Below, piece by piece: positions 27,601 through 35,568 of a stretch of 64,000 nt of DNA; position 1 is the stretch's first letter, and each line of letters opens with the position of its first letter. Source of the stretch: Plantactinospora endophytica (GTDB taxonomy: Bacteria; Actinomycetota; Actinomycetes; Mycobacteriales; Micromonosporaceae); the NCBI RefSeq assembly GCF_016862915.1, contig NZ_BONW01000029.1:19906-83905 (forward strand). The letters run 5' to 3'. Under the pieces are notes generated by a model. It was given only the letters and a program-made list of their open reading frames with translations, ran no database searches and was not told where the DNA came from. Position numbers and translations under genes: made by a program.

Positions 27601-27793
27601 TCTGCAGGTTGGAGGCGTACGAGGCCGGTGGGCGGTCGCCCCAGAGCGTCTCCACCAGCCGGTCGACGGTGACGAGCTGCCCGGCGTTCACCAGCAGCGC
27701 GCCCAGCACGGTGCGCTGGTGCCGGCTGCGCAGCACCACCTCGGCACCCGAGTCCGCGCAGACCCGCAGCGGCCCGAGCACCCCGAACTTCAC
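24680..27793 (-). CDS. AfsR/SARP-family regulator (BTAD-NB-ARC-TPR)
   Basis: A 1037-residue regulator. Residues 1-95 are the winged-helix DNA-binding domain (KFGVLGPLRVCADSGAEVVL, RHQRTVLGALLVNAGQLVTV, SNLQTYVSRLRERL). Residues about 95-245 form the BTAD helical domain. The STAND-type NTPase follows: Walker A GQPGVGKSALAV, Walker B RVLVVLDDAAT, and TTSRRRLSGLIDARHLPVGP. The C-terminal about 400 residues are TPR-like helices for ligand or partner binding. Such proteins activate antibiotic or metabolic genes, but no biosynthetic cluster is visible here. GTG 27793 is preferred (GGGGAGA upstream); ATG 27832 would add 13 residues. A perfect 11-bp direct repeat lies about 110 bp upstream. Confidence 0.92.
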   Translation of the reverse strand: MKFGVLGPLRVCADSGAEVVLRSRHQRTVLGALLVNAGQLVTVDRLVETLWGDRPPASYASNLQTYVSRLRERLPGLTIEHRSDGYLLRVGADDVDVLVFRREIATGRAALAAGDPVLAAERFRRGLRQWRGRPLADLTVPTLEPELAQWELERIGAQEDCVDADLDADGELATVLSELHQLVTEHPMRERPYGQLMVALFRAGRRAEALAAYQRAREILVTELGVEPGPELRRLHQAILRGEEPSVARPGNRPAAETRSPFPVCQLPPALSGFVGRTGAIERIERSLEPDGGAVPVVAVSGQPGVGKSALAVTVAHRIRERFPDGQLFVHLAGASAAPRDPAAVLADLLRALGVPGSALPQNLAALAAAYRARLADRRVLVVLDDAATAAQVRPLIPGTPGSAVLTTSRRRLSGLIDARHLPVGPLTDDEARALLAHVVGPERVAEEPGQAARIAAACGNLPLAVRIAGTRLATRSWPLAILADRLDDERQRLDELAAGDQQVRASLALSVQALSAPTREAFGLLGSLGAVSFAAWAVAELLDSADADRVLDELVEASLLEVARPADGGEPRYRLHDLLRVYAEELVVDDRPAPDRPASGADAPAGPARPETPAVRRRAATRRRLVVAAAALAGSAARRLPRTLTWARLEERPEPVRPSRAAERVAADPLGWFTAELDFLTGLLGLAGECAAERAAIDLAERLAPFLWVHGHWTELQAVQRLARQAAERIGDDRTIARADFVSGVLRLARGDLAGAAERLRDGRDRYERLADRHGLACLLSDQAVLYDYQNRAEDAASTAERAVALFRAEGDPLGALLAAPVLSAAYRGLGRLDEALTVDETAVAEAGELGAAEIVTARCLNALAVTRLLRDEPALAYAAAERAVALLRTVNDRYVLLAALRHLASAAVCLGRRAEAVHRLQQSHDLAVQLGDRPWATGLARDLAVSWIGEGRAVAAVGVLRRCARTFEEMSMPSAQAATLQMLARAYDETGDREGARDARFWAGILTDPRDTRTPALAGIVLRLADAPGLVGSGS

Positions 27794-28267
27794 GTGCCGT
27801 CTCCCCGAACCCAGCCGGCCAATCACGGACATGAAACCGTACTACGGTGTCTGCCCAGGATGTGGCCGCGTACCGGCCGTCGGGCGGCGCGGCGTCGGGC
27901 AATCGTGTGGCAATCGTGTGGCGGGCATCCCCAAGCTGCTAGAGGCCCGTGGGGGGCGGGCCGGTCACGGGGGTCGGCGTTCGGGGGCCCGGCGCCAGTA
28001 TCTCTGGCACCGGATCGGGCGCCGGGCACCCGGACCATCCGATGTGTACGGCAGGTCGGCTCTCCACCGGCCACCAAGTCCGAAGAAGTTCACGGGAAGT
28101 GGGCGTGCCTACCAGTCGCTGGCCAGCGGAGCGATCGTCGGTGCGGCTGCCCTGACCGTTCCGGCCCGGCCGTCCCCACCGCCGGAGTTGACCGGTGCGA
28201 CTTAGATGATGCCGGCCGACCGTCCGCCGGACGGCCGCGGCCATCCGTTCTCCTTCGAAAGGCAACG
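27794..28267. other. Divergent intergenic region, no gene
   Basis: This 474-bp gap separates the leftward SARP gene from a rightward membrane-protein gene. It contains an 11-bp direct repeat at 27899-27920 and GAAAGG before the ATG at 28268. No convincing reading frame, RNA gene or hairpin is visible. Confidence 0.6.
27899..27920. promoter_or_regulatory. 11-bp direct repeat resembling a SARP site
   Basis: Two perfect tandem copies of GCAATCGTGTG (27899-27909 and 27910-27920), followed by a partial third (GCGGGCATCCC). SARP proteins bind heptameric direct repeats spaced 11 bp, and the adjacent gene encodes one. No TANNNT box stands 8 bp beyond either end, so the promoter it would serve is unclear. 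Confidence 0.4.
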
Positions 28268-29047
28268 ATGTCCACATATCCACCGCCGGGCTACGGCCCC
28301 GGCGAGCCGCCGCACGACCCCCGGCAGGACACCGGCTACGGCAACCCGCCCGGGTACGGCGCCCCGACGAGTGGCGGATCCGGCTACCCGCCGCAGTCCC
28401 CGGGCCCGTACCAGTCGTCGCCGGGCTCCTACCCGTCGTCGCCCGGCCCGTACCAGTCGGCCCCGGGCTCCTACTCGTCGTCGGCCGGCTCGTACCCGCA
28501 AGCGTCGGAGCCGTACCCGCAGGCGTCGGGCTACCCGTCGCAGCCGGGCTCACCGGCCGGGCCGGTTGCGCCGGCTTCGTTCGGCGAGCCGGTTCCGCCG
28601 AAGAAGAGCAAGGCGCCGCTGATCATCGGGATCGTGCTCGGCGTCGTGCTGCTCTGCTGCGGTGGCGGCACGGCGGCGGTGCTCTGGGCCGGCGACGACG
28701 GCGACCCGGCCAACGTGGCCGGCGAGCAGAGCCCGAGCCCCAGCCCGAAGGCGAGCGGCAAGACGACGCCGCCGAAGGGCAAGCCGTCGCCGACGCCCGG
28801 CGAGGAGACCATCGAGGGCAACCTCGACCAGTTCAAGAAGGGCGACTGCCTCACCATCGACGAGGCGACCGACGAGGTCGAGGAGTCCAGTTGCGGCGCC
28901 AAGGGCGCGCTGAAGGTGCTGCTGCGCAAGGACGGCACCATCAAGGAGTCCGCCTGCGAGTCCACCGACTACACGCAGTACCTCTACCAGGACGGAACCA
29001 TCGGCACGCTCCAGGACTTCATCCTGTGTGTGGGTCCGGCCCGCTGA
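28268..29047 (+). CDS. Pro/Tyr-rich single-pass membrane protein
   Basis: A 259-residue protein with three parts. Residues 1-115 are a cytoplasmic Pro/Gly/Ser/Tyr-rich tail with PYQSSPGSYPSSPGPYQS-like repeats. A single transmembrane helix follows (APLIIGIVLGVVLLCCGGGT, about 122-148). The exterior part has a Ser/Pro/Lys linker and a small domain (about 190-259: DCLTIDEATDEVEESSCGAK, ESACESTDYTQYLY, ILCVGPAR) with four cysteines that could form two disulfides. This layout is common in actinobacterial LppU-like proteins. Function unknown. The start has GAAAGG 5 nt upstream. A hairpin terminator follows. Confidence 0.85.
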   Translation: MSTYPPPGYGPGEPPHDPRQDTGYGNPPGYGAPTSGGSGYPPQSPGPYQSSPGSYPSSPGPYQSAPGSYSSSAGSYPQASEPYPQASGYPSQPGSPAGPVAPASFGEPVPPKKSKAPLIIGIVLGVVLLCCGGGTAAVLWAGDDGDPANVAGEQSPSPSPKASGKTTPPKGKPSPTPGEETIEGNLDQFKKGDCLTIDEATDEVEESSCGAKGALKVLLRKDGTIKESACESTDYTQYLYQDGTIGTLQDFILCVGPAR

Positions 29048-29169
29048 CGGCGGTGCCGGGGTACGACCCGTGCCCGCGCGGCGGCCCGTGAGGGGGCAGG
29101 CCGCCGAAGGTGTACGGGGCACGGCCGGCCGCCCGGCGCGGCGGGCCGACGGAAGCTGACCAACGGGGG

Positions 29170-29209
29170 GTGCGGTGGTCCGGGGCGGAAGCGCCCGGGG
29201 CCACCGCAC
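29170..29209 (+). terminator. Hairpin terminator after the Pro-rich gene
   Basis: GTGCGGTGG (29170-29178) pairs with CCACCGCAC (29201-29209), and the inner GGGGCG/GCGCCC extends the stem imperfectly. It separates the Pro-rich membrane-protein gene from the flavin electron-transfer operon. Confidence 0.7.
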
Positions 29210-29307
29210 GGTCGCTTCCTTAGCCGCCAACCAAGCGATTCTTAAGAGTGAACTAAGCCGGCCGCTCGGGCTTGGTATCCGGGCTGCCGAACCGGTACAT
29301 ATTCTTC

Positions 29308-30948
29308 GTGACTCGTCGTCGGGATGTCGATACGGCCGAGCCGCTCACCGAATGGGTGACCGGCCTGCTGCCAAGGGTGCCGTCCGAGGACCCCTACGAC
29401 CGGCCGCCGCCCCGGGGGCGGGACCGGGAGGCGTACGACGACGTCGACCGGTACGGCCCGGCCGAGCCGGCACGTACGGACGACGCCTGGTCGAATCCGT
29501 CCCGTGGCCGCGAGCCGTCCCGTGGCCGCGAGCCGTGGTCGTACGCCGAGGACGCGCCCGCGTACCGGCCCAACCCGATCAGCGGGGCGACGGAGGCGGC
29601 CCGGCACCGGGAGACCGCCGAGGTCGAACCCTACGACCGCAGCGGCCGGCTCTTCTTCCACATCGTCTTCTGGTCGGCGCTGGCCACCAGCGTCTACCTG
29701 TGGTGGCTGAACACCCCGGCCGAGTCGATCCGGACCACCGCCGACATCCTGATCGCCGGTGGCCGGCTCACCGGCATGGTCGGCGGGTTCCTGCTGCTCG
29801 CCCAGGTGCTGCTGATGAGCCGGGTCGGCTGGCTGGAGCGCTGGATCGGCGCGCACTCGCTGCTGATCTGGCACCGGGAGCTGGGCGCCTTCCTGCTGCT
29901 GGCCATCCTGGCGCACGCCGGACTGATCGCGGTCGGCTACAGCAAGCTCACCAACACGCCGGTGGTCGAGGGCACCTGGCGGCTGCTGAGCACGTACGAG
30001 GACATGATCAGCGCGACGGTGGCCACCGGCATCCTGGTCGGCATCGCGCTGCTGGCGATCCGGGCGATCCGCCGGCTGATGAACTACGAACTCTGGTACT
30101 ACCTGCACCTGAGCACCTACCTGGTGCTGCTGTTCAGCTACGGCCACCAGTTCGCCGCCGGCCAGGAGCTCTCCAAGCCCGGCTTCGGGCAGTACTTCTG
30201 GGCCGGGCTGTACGTCTTCGTCGTCGCCTGTGTCCTCTGGGGACGGATCATCGCTCCGCTCAAGTTCAACCTGCGGCACCGGCTGCGGGTCGAGGACGTG
30301 GTCCCGGAGGCGTTCGAGATGGTCTCCATCTACATCTCCGGCAACCGGCTCGACGAGTTGGACGCCCGGGCCGGGCAGTACTTCCGGTGGCGGTTCCTGA
30401 CCAAGGGCGCCTGGTGGCAGGCGCACCCGTTCTCGCTCTCGGCGGCGCCGAACGAGCAGTGGCTGCGGCTGACCGTCAAGGTGGTCGGCGACCACACCGA
30501 GTCGCTGCAATACCTGGAGCCGGGTACCCGGATCTTCGCCGAGGGGCCGTCCGGGGTGTTCACCGCCGACCGGGCGATCCGGCCCCGGGCCCTGCTGATC
30601 GCCGCTGGCAGCGGCATCGCGCCGATCCGGGCGCTGCTGGAGGACCTGCCCGAGCAGACGGTGGTGATCTACCGCTGCCGCAGCGAGGAGGAGTTGCTCT
30701 TCCGCGACGAGCTGGACTTCCTGGCCCGGTCCCGCAACGCCCAGGTGTGGTACGTCATCGGTTCCCGCGACGATCCGGCGCCCCGGCACCTGTTCACCGC
30801 GAAGGGCATGCGCGAGCTGGTGCCGGACGTACGCCGCCGGGACGTCTACCTCTGCGGGCCGCGTGGTCTGGTCGACGTCTCGATGCGGACGATGCGCAAG
30901 CTCCGGGTGCCGCGCCGGCAGATCCACCTCGACCCGTTCGAATTCTGA
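29308..30948 (+). CDS. Ferric-reductase-like transmembrane oxidoreductase
   Basis: A 546-residue protein. A charged cytoplasmic head (about 1-100) is followed by six helices with ferric-reductase/NOX-type haem histidines (WHRELGAFLLLAILAHAGLI, YYLHLSTYLVLLFSYGHQFA). The C-terminal half is a ferredoxin-NADP reductase module. It has the flavin site QYFRWRFLTKGAWWQAHPFS followed by LSAAP, the NAD(P)-binding LIAAGSGIAPIRALLEDLP, and the terminal VYLCGPRGLVDVSM. It should carry electrons from NAD(P)H via FAD and haem across the membrane. The downstream FMN-binding and ApbE genes suggest an extracytoplasmic flavoprotein as acceptor. GTG 29308 is used; TTG 29274 (not in frame) and TTG 29272 are less likely. 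Confidence 0.9.
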   Translation: MTRRRDVDTAEPLTEWVTGLLPRVPSEDPYDRPPPRGRDREAYDDVDRYGPAEPARTDDAWSNPSRGREPSRGREPWSYAEDAPAYRPNPISGATEAARHRETAEVEPYDRSGRLFFHIVFWSALATSVYLWWLNTPAESIRTTADILIAGGRLTGMVGGFLLLAQVLLMSRVGWLERWIGAHSLLIWHRELGAFLLLAILAHAGLIAVGYSKLTNTPVVEGTWRLLSTYEDMISATVATGILVGIALLAIRAIRRLMNYELWYYLHLSTYLVLLFSYGHQFAAGQELSKPGFGQYFWAGLYVFVVACVLWGRIIAPLKFNLRHRLRVEDVVPEAFEMVSIYISGNRLDELDARAGQYFRWRFLTKGAWWQAHPFSLSAAPNEQWLRLTVKVVGDHTESLQYLEPGTRIFAEGPSGVFTADRAIRPRALLIAAGSGIAPIRALLEDLPEQTVVIYRCRSEEELLFRDELDFLARSRNAQVWYVIGSRDDPAPRHLFTAKGMRELVPDVRRRDVYLCGPRGLVDVSMRTMRKLRVPRRQIHLDPFEF

Positions 30949-30982
30949 TCCCCCGCACCCCACCCCTACGGAGGTAATTCCC

Positions 30983-31495
30983 GTGCGTCGCGCCGCCTTC
31001 GCCGTCCTCGGCACCGCCATCGGCGCCAGCCTGCTGATCGGTGCCAAGCTCGGCACCTCGTCGACCGCGAACCCCGACACCCAGGTGGCGTTGGAGGAGG
31101 AGACCGGCGCGTCGGCCGCCCCCAGCGCCTCCGCCAAGGCCCCGGCCGGCGGGAAGAAGACCACCGCGCCTCCGGCGGCGGCCAAGAAGCCGCCGGCCAA
31201 GCCGGCGGGCGGGCTGAAGGACGGCACCTTCGCCGGGGCGACCGCCAACTACGACTACGGCGCCATCAAGGTGACCATCACGGTCGCCGGTGGCAAGGTC
31301 ACCGACGCCGACGCGACCTACCCCGACGAGGACCCGACCAGCGCCAGCATCAACGAGGGCGCCATTCCGAAGCTGCGCCAGCAGGCCCTCGCCGCGACCA
31401 GCGCCAGCAAGGTGAACACGGTCTCCGGGGCGAGCCTGACCAGCGCGGCCTACAAGGCGTCGCTACAGTCGGCGCTCGACAAGGCGAAGGCCTGA
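30983..31495 (+). CDS. Exported FMN-binding domain protein
   Basis: A 170-residue protein with an N-terminal membrane anchor or signal (RRAAFAVLGTAIGASLLIGA) and an Ala/Pro/Lys linker (about 40-78). The FMN-binding domain is about 80-170 (LKDGTFAGATANYDYGAIKV, VTITVAGGKVTDADATYPDE). The motif VSGASLTSAAY matches the S-G-A-[ST]-x-T-[ST] signature in which the last Thr/Ser position receives FMN covalently from ApbE. The ApbE gene follows by 5 bp and the ferric-reductase-like gene precedes by 34 bp, so this is the probable electron acceptor outside the membrane. GTG 30983 has GGAGGT 8 nt upstream. Confidence 0.93.
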   Translation: MRRAAFAVLGTAIGASLLIGAKLGTSSTANPDTQVALEEETGASAAPSASAKAPAGGKKTTAPPAAAKKPPAKPAGGLKDGTFAGATANYDYGAIKVTITVAGGKVTDADATYPDEDPTSASINEGAIPKLRQQALAATSASKVNTVSGASLTSAAYKASLQSALDKAKA

Positions 31496-31500
31496 GTTCG

Positions 31501-32328
31501 ATGGCCACCGCCGGGCTGCGCCGGGTCGAGCAGATCATGGGTACGCCGATCAGCGTGCATCTCACCGACCCGCTGCCGGCCCGGCGTCTGGCGGCGCTGG
31601 CCGACGAGACGTTCGACTGGTTCCGCGAGGTGGACGAGCGGTTCAGCACCTTCAAGGAGCACAGCGAGGTCAACCGGTTCGACCGGGGCGAACTGTCCAT
31701 CCAGGACTGTTCCGCCGACCTGCGGCTGGTGGTCGAGGCCTGCGCCGACCTGTGGCGGGACACCGACGGCTACTTCGACGCGTACGCGACGGGCCGGTTC
31801 GACCCGTCCGGTTACGTCAAGGGCTGGTCGGTGCAGGTCGCCTCGGATCGGCTGCTGGCCGCCGGCTGCGAGTCGCACTGGATCAACGCCGGTGGGGACA
31901 TCCGGGCCCGGGGCGGTCCCCGGCCCGGTGAACCGTGGCGGATCGGCGTCCGGCACCCGTGGCAGGAGGACAAGATCTGCTGGGTACTCGGCGGCAACGA
32001 CTTCGCGGTCGCCACCTCCGGCACGTACGAGCGCGGCTTCCACGTGATCGACCCGTACCGGAGCGCGCCAGCCACCGAACTGACCTCGGTCACCGTGGTC
32101 GGCACGGACCTCGGCCGCACCGACGCGTACGCGACGGCCGGGGTGGCGATGGGCCAGTCCGGGCTGCGCTGGCTCGCCGACCTGCCGGACCACGAGGTCG
32201 GGATCATCACCTCCGACGAGCTGTGCTTCCGCTCGGACGGCTTTCCGGTGCTGCCCACCGAACCGGCGCAGCGCACCTCGGTGACCCGGTCCGACCTGAC
32301 CGGGCAGCCCGCGCCCCGACTGGGCTGA
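31501..32328 (+). CDS. apbE: FAD:protein FMN transferase ApbE
   Basis: A 275-residue ApbE. It splits FAD and attaches FMN to a Thr or Ser of a target flavoprotein, here most likely the FMN-binding protein encoded 5 bp upstream. Conserved features: VEQIMGTPISVHLTDPLPAR at the start, DERFSTFKEHSEVNRF, SGYVKGWSVQ (family G-x-x-K-G), the ligand loop WINAGGDIRARG, and the metal-binding TDAYATAGVAMG. No lipobox or signal peptide is visible at ATG 31501, so the enzyme may act in the cytoplasm unless exported otherwise. It ends a three-gene operon. Confidence 0.94.
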   Translation: MATAGLRRVEQIMGTPISVHLTDPLPARRLAALADETFDWFREVDERFSTFKEHSEVNRFDRGELSIQDCSADLRLVVEACADLWRDTDGYFDAYATGRFDPSGYVKGWSVQVASDRLLAAGCESHWINAGGDIRARGGPRPGEPWRIGVRHPWQEDKICWVLGGNDFAVATSGTYERGFHVIDPYRSAPATELTSVTVVGTDLGRTDAYATAGVAMGQSGLRWLADLPDHEVGIITSDELCFRSDGFPVLPTEPAQRTSVTRSDLTGQPAPRLG

Positions 32329-32355
32329 GCCGCCCTGGGCTGAGCCGCCTGGGCC

Positions 32356-33069
32356 TCAGATGTGCCCCGGGGCGCTGTCCCCCGACGTCCCGCCGCTCGG
32401 CTGGGAGTCACCGAGGAAACGTGACCAGGTTCCGCCGTCGAGCAGTCCGCCGTCCCGGGCGAACAGCCGCACCGTCGCCAGCAGCCCGACGCTGCCGTAC
32501 AGTGCCGCCGCCAGCCCCGGATCGAGCCCGATCGGCTGGTCGACCGGTTCGCCGTCGGGGCCGATCGGCAGCGGATGCCGACGCCGGGCGTCCCGGAGCG
32601 TACGCCCGCCGGAGAGGGTACGCCGGGGCAGAAACCAGCCGGCCAGCCCGACGAACGCCAGCACCACCAGCAGTCCCACCCCGACACCGAGCAGGTCGGC
32701 CGCGACCAGCCGGGCGACCATCATCGGCAGGACCAGCACCAGCATCGCCGGCAGCAGGAACCGGCGCCAGGCCGGACGGAGCAGTCCCAACCCGATCAGG
32801 CTCTCCCGCTGCTCGGCCAGGGCCTGCCGGACCCGCCGCTTGCCGGCCACCTCCCGGGGCGCCATCGATCCGTAGAGCGCACCGAACAGGGCGCGTTCCA
32901 GTGGTTCGCCGTCCGCCGGCATGCTGCCCGTCCGGGCGATCCCGCCGGCGCGGTCGGCGGTCACCCTGCCCCGGCCGTGCAGCAGCACCAGTCCGGCCCG
33001 GACGGCACCCCACGCACCACCGTTGAGGTAGCCGAGATCCGTCGTACTCAGGTCGCGTGGCGCTCTCAT
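32356..33069 (-). CDS. TIGR04222-type membrane protein
   Basis: A 237-residue protein of the TIGR04222 type. The N-terminal part DLGYLNGGAWGAVRAGLVLL has HGRGRV after it. A paired helix hairpin is at about 110-155 (FLLPAMLVLVLPMMVARLVA, VGVGLLVVLAFVGLAGWFLP). The C-terminus is hydrophilic and lacks the Gly-Cys-rich end that some family members carry. Role unknown. It is transcribed leftward, convergent with apbE. Confidence 0.8.
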   Translation of the reverse strand: MRAPRDLSTTDLGYLNGGAWGAVRAGLVLLHGRGRVTADRAGGIARTGSMPADGEPLERALFGALYGSMAPREVAGKRRVRQALAEQRESLIGLGLLRPAWRRFLLPAMLVLVLPMMVARLVAADLLGVGVGLLVVLAFVGLAGWFLPRRTLSGGRTLRDARRRHPLPIGPDGEPVDQPIGLDPGLAAALYGSVGLLATVRLFARDGGLLDGGTWSRFLGDSQPSGGTSGDSAPGHI

Positions 33070-33154
33070 GTCTCCGAGTATGGGAAACCCACGCACGCCG
33101 GCCCGGCGGACGGTTGCCGGCCGGGCGGCGACCACTACCGGCCGGGCGGGAAGT

Positions 33155-33808
33155 TCAGTCGGGCAGGTGGCCGAGAAACCAGCACGCCGCCTCCTCGGCG
33201 ACCTGGTCCAGGGTGCCGGGCTCCTCGAACAGGTGGCTGGCGCCGGGCACCACCCGCAGTTCCGCGTGGGCGTCGAGGTCGGCCAGGGCCTGTTCGTTGA
33301 GCCGCAGCACCTCGTCGTCCAACCCGCCGACCAGCAGCAGCGTCTCGGCGCGTACCCGACGCAGGTCGGCGCCGGCCAGATCCGGGCGGCCACCCCGGGA
33401 GACGACCGCGTACACCTGGTCGGGCCGGTGTGCGGCGGTGGAGAGCGCGGCGGCGGCTCCGGTACTGGCGCCGAAGAGTCCGACCGGCAGCCGTCCGGCC
33501 GGCTCCCCGGTCGCCAGCCAGTCGACAATGCCGACGAGTCGCCCGGTGAGCAGGCCGATGTCGAAGCGCAGCTCGCCGGTCCGGTCGTCGACCGCCTCCT
33601 CGCCCCGGGTCAGCAGGTCCACCAGCACGGTGGCCAGGGCGCGCCGGTGCAGCGCCTCGGCCACCATCCGGTTGCGCGGGCTGTACCGCGAACTGCCGCT
33701 GCCGTGCGCGAACAGCACGATCCCGCGCGCGTCGGCCGGGACGACCAGGTCACCGGCGAGCTGTACGTCTCCGGCCGGAATCGTGGTCTCGGTACTCCGG
33801 ACGTCCAT
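33155..33808 (-). CDS. Alpha/beta hydrolase (dienelactone hydrolase-like)
   Basis: A 217-residue hydrolase. The strand-turn GIVLFAHGSGSSRYSPRNRM carries the oxyanion loop. The nucleophile elbow is GLFGASTGAAAAL (Ser in GxSxG). The acid is probably in LLVGGLDDEVL and the His in VPGASHLFEEPG, completing a Ser-Asp-His triad. Length and layout fit the dienelactone-hydrolase-like family found beside phosphoribosyltransferases in actinobacteria. ATG 33808 is supported by GGGAGG; the upstream frame is Arg-rich noise. Substrate unknown. Confidence 0.92.
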   Translation of the reverse strand: MDVRSTETTIPAGDVQLAGDLVVPADARGIVLFAHGSGSSRYSPRNRMVAEALHRRALATVLVDLLTRGEEAVDDRTGELRFDIGLLTGRLVGIVDWLATGEPAGRLPVGLFGASTGAAAALSTAAHRPDQVYAVVSRGGRPDLAGADLRRVRAETLLLVGGLDDEVLRLNEQALADLDAHAELRVVPGASHLFEEPGTLDQVAEEAACWFLGHLPD

Positions 33809-34033
33809 CCGCCTGCCTCCCCTGGCTGCTCGCGGCGCTTCCCGGCGCGGCGCCCGGCGCCGTGCGTGCCCCATTCGCCGTTCTGTCGGGCTTACCCGGC
33901 GGCGCCGGAGTCAACCCCGCACGAGACCGGCCGGCCCGGCGGCCGGGTTTGCCGGTCCGCAGCCGGGGAAGGCCGCGACGTCCGACCAGGCACCGGACGG
34001 CGGCAGGCCGACCGGCAGACGAACGTGAGGGAC

Positions 34034-34240
34034 ATGATGGCCCGCCACAAATCCGGCAAGGCGAAGTCCGGCCCGGCCCGCGCCGACGAGGCGGAGCAGC
34101 AGAATCCCGACCGGAGCGAATGGGCGGACGAGGCCGCCAAGGCCAGGTCGCTCGACGACCCGCGCCGGATGCCACCGCGCGACGCGGTCGGCATGCCGTC
34201 CAGCGGCGAACGGTACTCCGAGGACCCGCGCGACCGTTGA
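34034..34240 (+). CDS. Small charged hypothetical protein
   Basis: A 68-residue hydrophilic protein starting at ATG 34034 (or 34037) with GAGGG just upstream. It has a Lys/Arg-rich start (ARHKSGKAKSG) and an acidic-basic remainder (ADEAEQQNPDRSEWADEAAK, SGERYSEDPRDR). It is probably disordered. No family recognised. Codon third positions are G/C rich, which supports coding. Confidence 0.55.
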   Translation: MMARHKSGKAKSGPARADEAEQQNPDRSEWADEAAKARSLDDPRRMPPRDAVGMPSSGERYSEDPRDR

Positions 34241-34337
34241 CCGTCCGGACTCCGCGCCTCGCTCGGCAGAACAGGGTTCAGCCGCCACGCCAACGGCGGA
34301 GGCGGCGTCGACGGCGAGCGAGACGTTCGGGAGACCG

Positions 34338-34367
34338 GGCGGGGCAGCCGAAGACGGCCGCCCCGCC
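34338..34367. terminator. Terminator hairpin between convergent genes
   Basis: GGCGGGGC-A-GCCG pairs with CGGC-C-GCCCCGCC around the loop AAGA, with one mismatch. It lies 8 bp beyond the stop of the leftward NucA/NucB-type gene. Confidence 0.75.
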
Positions 34368-34374
34368 TGGGAAC

Positions 34375-35568
34375 TCACGGTACGACGTCGAAGGCGTCGC
34401 GGTTCAGGACCCGGTTGTTGACGTAGAAGCGGTTCAGTTCGTTGCCGCCGCTGCTGTTCTCGAAGGCCGGGATGTAGCAGACGCTCCACCCGTCGGCGCC
34501 GACATGACGGACCGGCACCCAGTCGATCTGACAGCCGTCGAAGGTGTACCCCTGCGGCCACCCGCCGGTGTAGGCACCCTGGGACGTGGACTGGAACGGG
34601 TACTCGTCACAGCTGTACCCGCCGGGGGGTTGGTGCATGCCGGGGCAGGCGCGGCGGTGGTTCTGCGTCTGGTCGAACTCCTCGGTCGTCCGGTTCAGGG
34701 TCCGGGGCATGTTGTAGTGGTTGATCGCCAACTGGAGGTGCCGCAGGTAGCTGCCGTTGGCCGGGCTGGGCCGGTACGCCGGCCGGATCAGCGGGTACAC
34801 GCAGCCCGGCTCGTTCAGGCCGGGTACCGCGTTGTCGCAGCGGAACCGTGGGCTCGACGCCCCGACCGCGTTGGAGTACTGCGGCGTCCAGGCGACGTTC
34901 GCGAACCAGTAGTAGAGCATCATCGAGGCGTCGTGTACCGCACCGGGCGCGGTGGCGGTGGTGCCGGCGTTCAGGATGAAGTTGGCCGACGCTCCCGCGT
35001 AGTCGACGAGGCGCGGGCTGCCGCCGGTGAAGCCGCTACAGCCGTACTCGCAGTAGCCCTCGTGCAGGATGAAGGTGCCGATCACCGCTCCGGCGAGGGC
35101 GGTGACCCGGACCGTCACGTTGTACCGGGGCCGCCCGTCGATCCCACCGAGGTCGACCATGAAGCTGGTGGTCATCACGATCACGCCGATCGGGGTACCG
35201 GACGGGATGTGGTAGACGGTCAGCGTGAGGCCTGCGGTGGCGCAGGCGCCTCTGCGGTCGTACTCCCAGGCGGAGGCGCCGCAGTTGACGGCGAGCGAGT
35301 TGTCCTCGGCCGCCGCGGTCGGGGTGGTCCGGGTCAGCGTCTCCATCTCGACGCAGGGCGCCGTACCGGCCCTGCCCCTGGCCGCGCCGGCCGCCCTGCT
35401 GAGCGTCGCCGCGCAGCTTTCCGAGGGCTTCTCCGGTGCCAACCTGAGTACGGCGGGGTCGACGGACGGCGGGGCCGCCGCCGCCGGCTGTCCGGGCAGC
35501 AGGGCCACGGCGCAGGCCACGGTCGCGGCCAGCGCGAGTAGCCGCCTTCGTACGGTGGAATCGGGCAT
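34375..35568 (-). CDS. Secreted protein with NucA/NucB-type nuclease domain
   Basis: A 397-residue exported protein. Residues 1-32 are a signal peptide ending in AAAA. Residues about 50-240 form a beta-rich domain of unknown role with several cysteines. The C-terminal part (about 275-397) matches the NucA/NucB deoxyribonuclease family: RACPGMHQPPGGYSCDEYPF, QSTSQGA, GCQIDWVPVRH and NELNRFYVNNRVLNRDAFDV. The CDEYPF-ST motif holds the catalytic or metal-binding acidic residues. It would act outside the cell on DNA, or as a toxin tip. No immunity gene is seen nearby. ATG 35568 has GGAGG upstream. Confidence 0.85.
   Translation of the reverse strand: MPDSTVRRRLLALAATVACAVALLPGQPAAAAPPSVDPAVLRLAPEKPSESCAATLSRAAGAARGRAGTAPCVEMETLTRTTPTAAAEDNSLAVNCGASAWEYDRRGACATAGLTLTVYHIPSGTPIGVIVMTTSFMVDLGGIDGRPRYNVTVRVTALAGAVIGTFILHEGYCEYGCSGFTGGSPRLVDYAGASANFILNAGTTATAPGAVHDASMMLYYWFANVAWTPQYSNAVGASSPRFRCDNAVPGLNEPGCVYPLIRPAYRPSPANGSYLRHLQLAINHYNMPRTLNRTTEEFDQTQNHRRACPGMHQPPGGYSCDEYPFQSTSQGAYTGGWPQGYTFDGCQIDWVPVRHVGADGWSVCYIPAFENSSGGNELNRFYVNNRVLNRDAFDVVP

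Noticed and set aside
25016..29047. 1343-codon rightward frame across the SARP gene into the Pro-rich protein
   Set aside because: Most of it is antisense to the SARP gene. Only the part from ATG 28268 is a plausible protein, with its own ribosome site.
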